Notes under the pieces: model-generated
The model's database searches: none
Seen by the model: the letters and a program-made list of their open reading frames with translations, nothing else
Told to the model about the DNA's origin: nothing
Translations under genes and position numbers: made by a program
Shown here: positions 53,077 to 64,000 of the stretch, in pieces
How the letters are laid out: the number at the start of each line of letters is the position of its first letter
Numbering within the stretch: position 1 is the stretch's first letter
NCBI GenBank assembly: GCA_002179805.1
Contig: NAVB01000129.1
Span: 1 to 64,000 of the forward strand
Reading direction: 5' to 3'
Length of the DNA stretch: 64,000 nucleotides
DNA from: Acanthamoeba lenticulata
Taxonomy: Eukaryota > Discosea > Longamoebia > Acanthamoebidae

Positions 53077-54109
53077 ATGGGATCGCGAGCACGGCAGTTC
53101 AGAGAGCAGCAGGCTGCGGGGGCCGAGGCGTGGGCCCGCCGGGGCGGCAGTGCGGGCGGAGAGAGCAGAGGCGGTGGCTTCTTTGGGGCTGGAGGAGGAC
53201 GAAGAAGAGGAGGTGGGGGCGGCCGTCGTTATCACGAAGACTACGACGAAGAGCCTGACCACTACCGCGAGCGCGGCAGAAACCGCCGCGGTGGCGGCGA
53301 TGACGGTGGTGGAGGCGGCTGGGGCAGCTTCTTCAGCGGGTGGGGCAACCGCGGCCCTCGGGGCGGCAACGCAGAACCTGATTATGATGATGGTGATGAC
53401 GGTGATGATGACAATGGCGCTGGCCGGTATGATGGGGGCTATGACGATGGCTACGATGACTATGACGAGCCACCCAGGCGGGCCAGGCGGACCAGGAGGC
53501 CGCCACCGCGGCGAGGCGACGATCCTGCAGCTCCTGCTGCCGGGCCGGCCAACCCGTGGGGCCCGTTCGCCAACATGAGGCTCACGCCCACGAGCATCGT
53601 CAAGCTCATCGCCAGGTGCGTCGTCGTCTTCCTAATGCAAACCAACAGATATGATCGACCATCACTCACGTTGGACGGAAATATGTCCATGTTTCAGTCT
53701 TTTGATCGACGCGATTGGCTTCGCCACGTACCTGGTCCCGATGCTGGGCGAGGCCGGCGACGCAGTGTGGGCACCCATCAGCGGCTTCCTCATCTTCCTC
53801 CTCTACGGAAACATCTGGCTGGCCGGCGCCGGGTACGACCTGCTTTCGGGCACGGCAACGCGCAAGCTCGCTCATCGTGGTGTCAACAGGTTCGTCGAGG
53901 AGATGCTGCCGGGGCTTGACTTCATCCCGACCGCTACTCTTGGTTCGCCTCCTTGTTATCAATTTTCTTTTAAAGTGTTTAAAATATATTAATTCCTCGG
54001 GGACACAGCCTGGGTGGCCGAAAACACGGGCTTACTGCAAAGAGGGCAGCAGTTCAGCTTCCTGCGCAACCTCTACGGCATGTTCACCGGCGGCGGAGCG
54101 CCGAGATAA
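53077..54109 (+). CDS. RGG/DYDD-rich protein with C-terminal membrane domain
   Basis: Three exons (53077-53615, 53698-53942, 54009-54109), 294 residues. Residues 1-165 are disordered: Gly-Arg clusters, then Asp/Tyr/Gly (DDGYDDYD) and Arg/Pro. The C-terminal 120 residues form a conserved-looking membrane module: LLIDAIGFATYLVPMLGEAGDAVWAPISGFLIFLLYGN with one or two spans, then RFVEEMLPGLDFIPTATLAWVAE. I recall similar modules as uncharacterised proteins in plants and algae but cannot name the family. RGG tracts often bind RNA; here that is only compositional. Confidence 0.75.
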
Positions 54110-54304
54110 GGCTGTTCTGTTGACAATAAAAACAACAACAAGGTGTGAGAGCAAAAAGGTGTGACGTTTCGTATCGCTCGTGCCCCACGGGATCGGCGCT
54201 TTGTCAAATCGTCCCGCGCCGAGCTTATCGCCGATACCTTTGGCGGAACTCGGGGAGAGCTTACCCTACGAAGCACAGGCCAGAGACCCTTTGAGCACAG
54301 GAGG

Positions 54305-55342
54305 ATGACAACCCCTAAAACAGTCTTGGTGACGGGCGCGAACGGCTACATCGGAAACGCGGTGGCAAAGGCCTTTGTGCGTGCTGGCTGGACGACCTAC
54401 GGACTTGTCCGCAACCCGCAAGCCGTCAGCTCGCTGGCCGCTGCGGAGATCATTCCCCTTCTCGGCTCTCCGTCAGACAGAGCTTTCGTGGAGAAGCTGT
54501 ATCAGCAGACGACGGCCTTTGACGTCCTTGTCTCAGTGACAGAAGACCTGTTTAACTACGAGGCACACTACAACGACATCATCGCCCTCTTCCGCGAGCT
54601 CGCTAAGACGAGCAACGCGCACAACGTCCGCCCGCTTGTCCTGTTCAGCTCTGGCTGCAAGGATTACGGCACGACAGCGCTAGCCGACGACCCCTCCCTG
54701 GCTCCTCACACCGAAGAGTCGCCCTTAAACCCGCCTGCCTTGCTCGCGCAGCGGACTCACTTTGCCATCAAGACGTTCGACCACACGGACCTCTTTGACG
54801 CGGTTGTGCTGCGCCCCACTTCGGTGTATGGAGGCAGCAGCAGCTTCTACGGCCTCTTGTTTGAGGAAGCGGCTCGGGCGGCGGAGAAGGGCGTGTGGGA
54901 GATCGCCTTGCCGCCCACGAGCATCATGCACAGCACGCACGTTGATGATTGCGGCGAGGCCTACGTGGCGATCGCCGAGTATGCGGACCGAGCCAAGGTG
55001 GCCGGCCAGTGCTACAACATCTCGGGCCATCGCTACGAGACCCTCAAGGAGGTCGTCGACGCACTGGTGCGCGAGTATGGCATCGCGGGCGGAGTCAAGT
55101 GGCTGCCCGTGCCCGAGGGAGAGCGGACAGGCATGCTGCCCATGGTGATGGGCTTCTCCCAGTGGGTGGGAAGCGACAAGATACGAAAGGATGTCGGCTG
55201 GACGGACCGGAGGCAGCTGTTCACGGTGGGCATCAAGGCGTACAGGCTGGCCTACGAGGCTGCCGCCCAACAAAGCCACAGTAATGTGGCAAGCGTCAAG
55301 CAGTTGGTGAATGCTGCCCAAACCACAAAGTGGCAAGCTTAA
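54305..55342 (+). CDS. NAD(P)-dependent epimerase/dehydratase (extended SDR)
   Basis: Single-exon gene, 345 residues. N-terminal dinucleotide-binding motif VTGANGYIGNAVAKAF (TGxxGxxG). Further SDR markers: FSSGCKDYG at the Ser of the active site, RPTSVYGGSSSFYGLL, HSTHVDDCGEAYVAIAE and YNISGHRYETLKEVVDAL. The usual YxxxK pair is not evident at its normal spacing; THFAIKTFDH occupies that position, so catalysis may be atypical, as in NmrA or atypical SDRs. The substrate cannot be deduced. The longest open frame begins upstream at a non-ATG codon; the annotated ATG directly precedes the Rossmann strand. Confidence 0.85.
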   Translation: MTTPKTVLVTGANGYIGNAVAKAFVRAGWTTYGLVRNPQAVSSLAAAEIIPLLGSPSDRAFVEKLYQQTTAFDVLVSVTEDLFNYEAHYNDIIALFRELAKTSNAHNVRPLVLFSSGCKDYGTTALADDPSLAPHTEESPLNPPALLAQRTHFAIKTFDHTDLFDAVVLRPTSVYGGSSSFYGLLFEEAARAAEKGVWEIALPPTSIMHSTHVDDCGEAYVAIAEYADRAKVAGQCYNISGHRYETLKEVVDALVREYGIAGGVKWLPVPEGERTGMLPMVMGFSQWVGSDKIRKDVGWTDRRQLFTVGIKAYRLAYEAAAQQSHSNVASVKQLVNAAQTTKWQA

Positions 55343-55415
55343 AATATTTCGACAATTACATTAAGTGCAGCAAGATCCAGAAAAATGAAGTTCAACTTGA
55401 GAAAAACAAACAAAG

Positions 55416-56692
55416 ATGCAAGAAGACAGCGGAACACACAGAAGGCAACTCGAACAGTTGAAGGCCGAGTGTTCACCCCAGGGACCCAGTGAAGCAGACG
55501 AGGAGGAGCATACGCAGAGCGGGTCAGACCCAGAAGAAGATGATGAGCTCCGGTACTGTGAATACCTCAAGCGTGTAAAGCTTGGCTATAAAGTGCAAGA
55601 CCTTGAGTTGCTGGACCTCTCCAAGTGGGGCTTTACCCCGAGCTTTGCTTCCATGTTCATGTCCAAGTCAGGCGATGTGAGCATAGAAGACAATATTGTC
55701 CATGTACACCTTTCTCCCACGCAGTCGACATGCGTTGCTGCTGCGATGGATGCTGATGTGAGGCGTGGCCAGGCTGGGAATGGCCTCTACATGATGGAGG
55801 TCTTTACGCCTGAGTTTTGCCAGCGGATTGTGCAAGAGGTCGAACACTTTGAGGCCTGGTGCGTCAGGGAGAAGATCGACATTCTTCGGCCAAACTCGAT
55901 GAACCACTATGGGGTGCGGTCTCGTCCCCAAGAGACGAGCAAAGACTGGACTGATTAGGGACTCCCTGCAGGCGATCCTGGACCACATTGCTGGGATGGA
56001 CCTCGTGCTCCAACAGTTTGTGTGCCAGCTCATCGAGCCGCTCTCTCGCAAGCTGTATCCTTATCTCCATCCTGTCGTCGATGGGCAGGTGTCGAGACTC
56101 AACTCGCACCACGGGTACAGCTGCATGCCTCCTCATCCTTGCATGTAAACTCTTGAGCGTGACGTCATCTCAACAATTAATGGCGCAAAGGTTCGTGGTG
56201 GAGTATGGGGCAGACAAAGACAAGAAGCTTGATTGGCACGTGGACGAAAGCGAAGTCACACTGAACGTCTGTCTCGGCAAGCGCTTTACGGGCGGAGACC
56301 TTGTCTTCAGCGGTACATCCATTCGTTGCTATCTTCTTTGTTTTAACAACTGACCATCATTGTGTGTCGCTGGCCACAGGGGTTCGGTGTGAGCTGCATC
56401 GACCAAACACTCCACCAATCGCGAGCAAAGGAGAAAACGTGCGTGTTGCGCATCTTGTAGGCCACGGCTTGCTGCATGTTGGTATGGTTCTTTCCCTTTT
56501 TCCGTTGAGGTGGTGATCACTATCAATGCGTGCAGTTAAGATTGGATACAAAAAACAGGCAAGCACCGACATGCCGCGCTGCCTATCCAATCTGGCGAGC
56601 GGACAAACTTGATCCTCTGGTGCAACAACTCCCAGTTCAAGGAAGGCCAGAGCTCTTGTCCGTCCTGGTGTGGCTGGAAGCTTGCTTCTTAA
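55416..56692 (+). CDS. 2-oxoglutarate/Fe(II) dioxygenase (OGFOD2-like, P4H superfamily)
   Basis: Five exons (55416-55913, 55972-56114, 56191-56312, 56380-56481, 56559-56692) sum exactly to 332 residues. The double-stranded beta-helix core carries the metal motif HVD in LDWHVDESEVTLNVCLGK, the distal His in LLHVGKHRHAALPI and the 2-oxoglutarate Arg in SGERTNLILW. Upstream blocks RPNSMNHYG and SRLNSHHGFVVEYG follow OGFOD2. OGFOD2 function is not established; prolyl or lysyl hydroxylation is the family theme. The N-terminal 90 residues are acidic and variable. The frame ends shortly after the core. Confidence 0.85.
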
Positions 56693-56812
56693 TCCTGGCA
56701 AAGGGGAAATGGAAGCTTGTCGAAGGGCAGTCAGGATTAAAAGACTTTGTTGAAATATCTTGCATTGTTTTTATTTATTATTTATTTTCGCAATTTTGAA
56801 AAAAATTTGTGC

Positions 56813-59800
56813 TCACTCGCTCATGGCGTCATCGACCTCCTCCTTCTTCGCCTGCGGCTTCAAGTCGGCGAACTTGGGGAGGGGCTGGAGCAGCTCGAAG
56901 CAGCCGGTGCCATTCTCCACGACCTTGCCCATCACCAGCGCCGCCGACACATTGCGGATCGGGTCCAAGTCACCTCGCCTGCCATGTCACCACCAGCGCT
57001 CGTGAGCCAACGACGAAGAGGAAAAGGGAGAAGAAAAAGAAGAAGAAGAAGAGGGTCGATCACGTACAAAGTGGCGTCGGCAAGGAAACCGGTGGTGGTC
57101 TCGAAGGACATCTTCTGGAAAGGCGACGTGGACTCGTTCATGCCGCCTCGGTTGAAGGGCTTGTAGCCGCCCTCGAACGTCATGTAGTCGGCAATAATCG
57201 TCAAATGGCGGAAGTCGACGCCAATTCCGTACACCTGCGCGCGCGGGTCAACCACCGCACGAGACGACACGCACGAGACGACACGCGCGTGTGTGCGTAC
57301 CTTGAAGACACCGTTGATCTCGTCGGCGATGGAGCGGCGGGCGGCCTCGACGCCGTAGGTGGTGAGGACGGCGTAGATGTCGTTGGAGCGGACCTTGCTC
57401 AGGTCGACGACGTTGGCAAACTGGGCCAGGATGCCAAAGTTGACGCCCTCGGTCTGGACGGCCCAGCCCTTTTGCGAGCTCGACGGCGGGAGGACAAAGG
57501 CGCGCTTGATGCCGGCCACCTGCTTGACGACAAACTTGGCGACGAGGTCCTCGACGAGGGTGATCATGAGCAGCTTCTTGTCGGCCATCCCGACCTTGAC
57601 CACGACCTCGGCCACGAGGCCCTTGTGGTCAAAGTCGTAGTCCTTCAGGATCGGGTCGCTGCCCAGCAGCCACTTGCGCGGCCGGACGCCGCCCTTGCGC
57701 CCCGCCGCCGCGTCCTTGGCGGCCTTGGCCGCGCTGTTGGCCTTGCTGGCGTCGCGCTCCTCGTCGTCGCCGTTGACCATGACCGCGCCGCGCTTGTCGC
57801 GGCGCTGGGCGGCGACGGCCTGCTCGACCTCCTGGGTCTCGTCCTCGTCGGCGTCCTCGTAGGAGGCGTGCTCCTGCTTGCGGCCCTTGAGCTTGCCCAG
57901 CGAGGCCGACTGGTCCTCCTCGTCGCGCCCGGCCCGCCGCTGCGCGCGCTGGTCCACGACGACTTCGTTGTCGTCGTCGTCATTATTGTCGTCGCCGCGC
58001 ATGGCGCGGCCGACCTCGGCGTCGCCGAGCGAGACCTTGTCGATGATCTTCTTGGCCTTCTTCATGTCGAGCTGCTTGCGGATGGCGGCGAGCAGGTTGG
58101 GGATGAAGGCCTCCTCGAGCATGGTGCACACGCGGCTAAAGCCGACGAGGCGGCCCGTGGAGACGGGCCACTCGGCGATGGGCTTGAACTGGAGCGACAC
58201 CGTGTAGAGGCGCGAGCGGGACTCGGTCTTGGCCACGCTCTCGGCCACGCGGACCTCGGCCACGAGCTCGTTGAGCGTGAGCCGGAAGAGCTGGTCGGCC
58301 AGGCCCTGGGCCTCGGCCTCCCCGGCGTGGGCGTGCAGCGGGAGCGTCATCGTGGGCGTCTTGATGTGGTGCGAGGCCGTCATGATGATCTCGCGCAATC
58401 GCGGGATTCCCAGCGTCACGTTGGCCTCGCCGCGGCCGGCCAAATGGAACGTGTTCAGCGTCATCTGCGTCGACGGCTCACCGATCGACTGCGCCGCCAG
58501 CAGGCCCACCGCCTCGCCCGGGTCGGCCTGACACCGGTAGTAGTACAGGTTCATCAGGTCCCTGCAAACGCGCATTTTTTACATTTTTGTAAGTAAAGCC
58601 CATTCGTTTATGGTATTATTTTTTATGATTTACTTATTATTAATTCTATTATTGCGTTTTTTTTTGAGGGGAATTTACCGGAAGGTTTTCTCAGAGTACT
58701 GGGCGCCGACGTTGCGCGACTTGGGGGTCTTGCTCTTGCGGCTGACGAGCGTGCTGTCGGGGTTCTCGGCGATGTACTTGTTCAGCTTCTCGTGGTACCG
58801 CTCGGACACGGCGCCCAAGTGCAGGAACGTCTCGAACTCGGATTGCAACTGCACAAAAAATAAAATATCAAATAAATATTGGTAATATGTAAATATAAAA
58901 GATATGTTGTTATTTTATTTTTATTTTTTAATATATTTTTTTAAAAAAAAGCGTACCGTGGTTTCTTCGTTGAGGGCCGGGTTCTTGGCGCGCTTCTTGA
59001 GGAAGCGGCGAGAGGGCTTGGTCTCGAGGGCCTCGCGGGCGGCGCCCAGGAAGAACTTCTGGACGAGGGCCGGCGTGTTCTTGGAGAGGAAGCTGAAGCG
59101 CTCGAGGTGCTTGCTCCTGGTGATGTCGATGGCGTCCTCGCCATAGTGGAACTGGATCACCGACGCGTCCGAGTCGCGCACCGTCGCGTCGTAGTTGACG
59201 CGCAGCGACTCAAGGTGCTTGACGAGGCAGCGCTGGAGGTAGCCCGAACGCGAGGTCTTCACGGCCGTATCGATGAGACCCTCGCGACCGGCCATGCAGT
59301 GGAAGAAGAACTCCTGCGGCTTGATGCCCGTCAGGAACCGGTCGGCGATGTAGCCGCCCGCACGGCCCTCGGCCTCGTGCGGCTCGAACGACGGCAGCGT
59401 CTTGCCGCTGATCATCGCCGCCACACGCTTGCCCTCCAGCTCTTGCTGGCCTGTGAATTATAAAGGATTAAAATTTAGAGGTATTTGAAAAATGCAGGAG
59501 AATGAAAAGAACGCGCGACAAAGTACGTACCGAGAAGACAACAGATCTGGGAGACGTTGACCATGGAGCCCTTGGCACCAGAGGTGGTCATGAGGGTGAG
59601 GTTGTTCCAGGGCCACCTCTTGATCAGACCCTTGGTGGTCTCCTTGATGATGTCCGTCGTCACGAGCGACATCTGCCTCTTCATGAGGTTGTCCCACGTC
59701 GTGGCCTCGTCGGGGTCCCGCACGGCCTGGCCCAGGCCCTGGCGCACCTCGGGCCGCTCGGGGTGGTCAGTCTTGCTGTAGCCCAGGAAATCGCTCGCCA

Positions 59801-62800
59801 CCTCGTAGCCGCTGGCGTTGGCCTTGACCAACATCTCCTGCCGCTTCGAGTCGAACGAGGGCTGCATTCCACGAATGTTTTCGTGTCAATTTGCAGTATA
59901 AATGTTGCGTAATAGAATTAATTTAAAATTCTGAAAAAAGGAAGTGTAGAATAGAACGACGTACGTGGATAAGCATGTCGTCGATACCGCACGTGAAGGC
60001 GACGGTGTTGAGGTAGAAGGTGAAGAGACGACCGAGCGCGCTGAGGAGCTCGCCTGCCTTGCGACCACCGTAAAGCTCGTAGACGGCCTGTCATATTATT
60101 ATTTATTAGTTATTATTATTTAGCATTATTTGTGCAATTAAATGAAGGGATGATCGAGGACGTACATGGACGAGACCGTAGGCAGAGGCACCAAACTGGG
60201 ACTTATCGAGGATGCCCGTGAGGAGCTCGTTGCCGCGCACGATCACGGTGCCCTCTTCCTTGTGGTCCTTCCAGTTGGCGCCGGGAATCTTCGAGTTGCT
60301 GTCCAGATTGAGCGGCTGGTAGCCCTTGAGCAGCTCCATCAACAAGTTGGTGACCTGCAATCCATCAAAAATTAGAAAACAATTACCATTTATTTATTTA
60401 TGTATTAATTTAAAAAGTTTAATAAAAGAAACTAAATAAATGAAAATAAAAGCTTAATTAAAATAAGGCGTACCACTTGCTTGCCGGACCAGAGGGGCAC
60501 GGGCTTGAAAATGCAGGGCGGGACGGTGATGATGGGGGTCTGGTAGCGTAGGTGGACGGCGCCGCGGGTGGGCGGGAGCGAGGAGATGGCGGCGTAGAGG
60601 AGCTGCTGGAACTGCTCGCGGGTGAGCAGGGTGTCCTTGCTGGTGAGCAGCGAGCCCATGAGGACGTGGTCCTGGATGAGGCCGCGGAGCGGGCTGCCAT
60701 CGGTGGGCACGATGTACTGCTCGTCGCCCAGCGCGATCGTGTAGGCCTCGGCGCGGGCCAGGTCGCTCTGCGGCAAGTGGACGTTCATCTCGTCACCGTC
60801 GAAATCGGCGTTGTAGGCGTCGCAGTTGGCGTAGTGCATGCGGATCGTCTTCTCCGTCTTAAGCACGCGCACGAGGTGGGCCATGATCGACGGCTTGTGG
60901 AGCGAGGGCTGACGGTTGACCAGCACGGCGTCGCCGTCGCGCAGGTGGCGCAGCACCTTGACCAGGCCCTGGTCGCTTCGCAGCGTCTTGGACAGCGCCA
61001 CGCGCCCGGCCTCGTCGGCCTCGCGCAGGATCGTCGTGTTGCCGGTGGCGTCCACCACGGCGTTGGCGCCCGGGTACTTGCCGGGGCCGTTGATCACGGC
61101 CTGCTGCATCTCCCGGAAGTTGGTCTCCGTCACCGGCTCCGGGTACGTCAGCTTCATCGCAAACACCAGAGGAATCTGTGTTATGCACGATTGAAAATGC
61201 GCAAGAATGCATGGAATATCATCAGTTCGAGCCTGGGGCACGGGGCACGGGGGTGGCGTGGCGCGTACGCCGATTTCGTTGGTCTGGATGAAGGGGTCCG
61301 GCGAAATGACGGATCGGGCGGCAAAGTTGACGCGCTTGCCCATCATGTGCTTACGGAACAGACCCTGCTTCTTCTCCAGCAGCTGCTTGATGCCGGCCGG
61401 CGCACCCAGGCCTGCTTGTGAGCTGTCCATCAGGCCGTTGACCTAATATTTAAAAATGATTATAAAAAAGCACACGTCAGCTTCTCGTCGGGCGCAGCTT
61501 AGAAAGAAGAAGAGAGGAGCATGTCGTACGGCGCTCTGCATGGCGACCCAAACGGTGATCCTTTGCTCGAGGGTGGAGTGCTTCTCGTCCAGGCTCATGA
61601 GCTGATCGTTGTTGGTCAGGATGCGCGTGAGGTAGACGTTCTGCGGGTGGTCCATCGCCATGCCGTTGACCCTAAACACGAAATTTATCATAATTAGTTG
61701 ATTTTTTATAAAAAAAAGTTGAAATTTAGAAATAGTTTCTTGAAGACGTACATGTTGACGGGACGGAAGCGAGATGGCGGGACGGCGATGACTTCGATGA
61801 AGTACATCATCGGGTCGGCGGCCCTGTGCGCGGGCAGATCTGAACGGCGGGGAGCAAGTGAGAATGCAAGGAATGCAAAGGAAAAATGAATAGAAGCATG
61901 TAGTGGGGGGTGCGCACTGTGGCTGATGCGGATGCAGCCAAAGGCGAGCCGCATGAGGGTCTCCTCGCGCGCGTAGAGCTGCCTGATGTGGTCGAGCACC
62001 TCGCTGGGGGGCATGTATTGGCGGCCGATGAATGCCTCCGCCCGCTTCTTGGCCTTTGCCGCGCTGGCGCTTTCGGCCGGCTTCGGGCCGGCGTCCTCTT
62101 CATTGTCCTCGTCCTTGTCCTCCTCCATCTTATCGCCGTCCTCCTCCTCCTCTTCGTTATCCTCGTCGCCACTGTTCTTGTCCTCATCGTCATCATTATC
62201 ATCGTCGTCGTCGCTGGTCTTAGCTGCCCGCTTGGCCAGCTCTTCCTCCTTCTTGTTGCGCATCTTGACGAGATTGTTTTGTCGCACAGTCGCGGCCGCT
62301 GTCGTCTTGAAAATTTTCTCCTTCTTGTCGCCGCGGAGCGTCGGGCTCTTCCTGTAGAGTTTTAGAATCATTATATAAGTCATAATTAATTAATGATTTT
62401 ATAGCGATGCTTTAGCGTACACTTTGCAGTTCTCGCAGGTGGCTGGAGCCTCGTAGATAAGGTTGACAAGCGCGCGCCTGAACTCCTGCTCGCGCGACGT
62501 GCGGGCCGCGAACAGCTTCTCGACTGTTTACAAAAGAGAGAATGAGCCATCAACGGCCGCCGCGAACGTGAGCCCAAAGCGCCGCCACCACCATCATCAC
62601 CAACAACACGGACAACGTTGAACGTTGCACATACCGGACTGATTCTGGATGCCCTGATGCGCGTTGTCAAAAGCCTGAGCCTCAGCTTGGATCGTCTTGA
62701 GCGTTTTCTTGGCATACTGGCGCAGCTCAGCAAGGTTCTTGGCCGCCTTGGCGCTTCGTGCCGTCTCCTTGGAGTCGGGTGCGTCTGCCGTAACAACTTT

Positions 62801-63526
62801 TAATTTAAAATCGAAAATTATTTTTAAAAAAAGGGGTGGCGCGCACCTTTCTTCGCGTCCTCCGAAAGCAAGCTCTCGCACCAGTCGCGGTGGAGATAGA
62901 GGCCCTCAACATCAAGGGCCTCTGCAAGCTTGCCCTCGTCGAGCAGAGTCAGCGACCTAACCAGCTGGTCGACCTGCGTCGATCACATGGTACCATTGCA
63001 TCAGCCCCCTACTCCACTTCTTGTTTCATTTTTTCTTTTTTATATAGAGATTTATTTATTAAAAATAAAATAAAATATTAACGGCGAATGTACCTTGCGG
63101 CGCGAGATACGGAGATGGTGGCACTCAAAGCACTTGACGTTGAGGAGCCGCACAAGCTCTCGGAAGGCCAAGGGGTTGTACACCGGCATGGCAAGCTCGA
63201 TGTGGCCAAGATGGCCCGGGCAGTCGCGCTCGCCCAGGCCGCACGTCTCGCAACTAGGGGCAGCGGCAAGAAGAGGATGAGCAAGAATGAAAAGAAAGGA
63301 ACTGGCAAGGCGAAATGTACTTCTCGAATTTGTTGATGGGACCAAGAGCGCGATCGTAGAGGCCTCCGGGAATGGGATTACCGATCACATCGAGTGAGGA
63401 CGAGTTGGTAATGCGCTTCACACTGATTTTCTTAATCTCCTCGGCCGTATAGAAACTGAAAGCGGTGGCCTTCACCTCCTCTCGGACGACGACACGGCGG
63501 AGAATTTGGCTACTTTTGTCATTCAT
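56813..63526 (-). CDS. RPA1: RNA polymerase I largest subunit
   Basis: About 18 exons on the minus strand from ATG 63526 to TGA 56813-56815. The N-terminal clamp zinc motif reads [15 protein letters not shown], followed by [10 protein letters not shown]. The catalytic magnesium site NADFDGDEM is at about 60785-60812. [24 protein letters not shown], the bridge-helix/trigger-loop region [25 protein letters not shown], and [16 protein letters not shown] are all Pol I type, distinguished from Pol II/III by [17 protein letters not shown] and by the acidic Asp/Glu insert between the trigger loop and the C-terminal [15 protein letters not shown] block. It lacks a CTD heptad repeat. Acidic inserts also occur near 62110-62215. 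It transcribes rRNA. The long plus-strand reading frame over 56809-58596 is its shadow. Confidence 0.96.
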
Positions 63527-63766
63527 TTCTGGAATTAAGCAGATGCGGGCAGAGCAGGGGCAGGGCAGGGGCAATGGCGGCAGCGAGGCCTCTCGAAATC
63601 GGCAAAATCAATAAATAGGGAAGATGACAGAGATGAGGCCTGATCGCCACGCCCGGAGCGAAGAAAAGAGCTTGCAGCCGAAACAGAAGAAAAGAAGAAC
63701 ACAAGAAAATATTTTTAGCTATTTATCTTGGCGGTAAAATACGAAAATAAAATCAGGAAAAGCAAG
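63527..63766. promoter_or_regulatory. Shared divergent promoter, RPA1 / PSMG4
   Basis: 240 bp between divergent ATGs; an AT-rich stretch at 63705-63730 (tatttttagctatttatcttgg) lies upstream of PSMG4. Confidence 0.4.
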
Positions 63767-63922
63767 ATGGAGGGGACAGTGAGCGTGCGCCGATTTGATG
63801 ATGTGTTTTTGGAGACCCCAGTGTACTTCCTCTTAATTTGCTTGCGTGATTCCTACCTGCTTTGGGTCGGTTCCGTTCCGCCACGCCTCGACCACATGGC
63901 AGTTGCTGTGCCCACTCGATTT
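63767..63922 (+). CDS. PSMG4: Proteasome assembly chaperone 4, first exon (partial gene)
   Basis: ATG 63767 opens a 52-codon exon ending at a gtatga donor (63923); the rest lies beyond the window. The encoded order RRFDDVFLETPVYFLLICL, DSYLLWVG and DHMAVAVPTRF matches the first half of PSMG4/PAC4, which with PSMG3 guides 20S proteasome alpha-ring assembly. The window ends inside the following intron or exon. Confidence 0.8.
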
Positions 63923-64000
63923 GTATGATTATTCCCCTTCCCCACGGCTGTTCCATCTTTACCTATATCCCTTTCTGCCAGGACCCGCAACCAGCTACTG

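Noticed and set aside
56809..58596. 595-residue plus-strand reading frame
   Set aside because: Antisense of RPA1 exons and introns; Leu/Val/Gly composition comes from the reverse complement of conserved Pol I sequence.

Overview
This window is nuclear DNA of a free-living protist. It has GC-rich coding exons and many short spliceosomal introns, most flanked by GT and AG (typical donor gtacg, acceptor cag). The gene set is plainly eukaryotic: WASH-complex FAM21, SCAMP, RNA polymerase I largest subunit, SNARE, sirtuin, VPS9 RabGEF and small Tim. It also carries ankyrin genes built from the ANGCPWD-type repeat, which is abundant in Acanthamoeba and in pandoraviruses. I infer Acanthamoeba or a close amoebozoan. 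This rests on gene style and intron character, not on a database match.

Layout. 1-1296: 3'-truncated BLOC-2 HPS5/TECPR2-like gene. 1.75-2.54 kb: damaged ankyrin gene. 2.7-5.8 kb: mitochondrial Der/EngA GTPase, divergent from tRNA-guanine transglycosylase (5.9-7.8). 7.9-9.4 kb: small Tim, SAP/zinc protein and an unlisted 54-residue membrane ORF. 9.5-14.1 kb: NOP53, PUB-domain protein, SCAMP. 14.3-15.8 kb: GT14 glycosyltransferase. 16.3-25.5 kb: the accessory part of the window. It holds a KH-WWE-PARP protein ending in a CaaX box, a tail-anchored ORF, an ankyrin gene sitting between copied pieces of the PARP neighbourhood, a Q/S-rich nuclear-type protein, and a third ankyrin gene. 25.5-32.2 kb: kelch-BTB and VPS9 proteins. 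32.4-37.7 kb: a CaaX-ended SNARE, MMADHC, RRS1 and a sirtuin. 37.9-46 kb: SH3-JmjC protein, BNR/serine-proline membrane protein, MTCH-like carrier, ITPA. 46.2-52.9 kb: a very long FAM21. 53.1-56.7 kb: RGG/membrane protein, NAD-epimerase and a 2-oxoglutarate dioxygenase. 56.8-63.5 kb: RPA1 (Pol I). 63.8 kb to the end: first exon of PSMG4.

The genes are mostly unrelated housekeeping genes, not operons. They are packed as alternating divergent pairs (ATGs 84-320 bp apart) and convergent pairs (stops 50-220 bp apart). Recurrent themes are ribosome biogenesis (NOP53, RRS1, RPA1), endosomal traffic (HPS5-like, SCAMP, SNARE, VPS9, FAM21) and mitochondria (Der, small Tim, MTCH-like, MMADHC). The best candidates for something new are the ankyrin gene nested in a duplicated PARP locus, two CaaX-terminated proteins of unexpected families, an SH3-JmjC fusion, and a set of very short or GC-AG introns.
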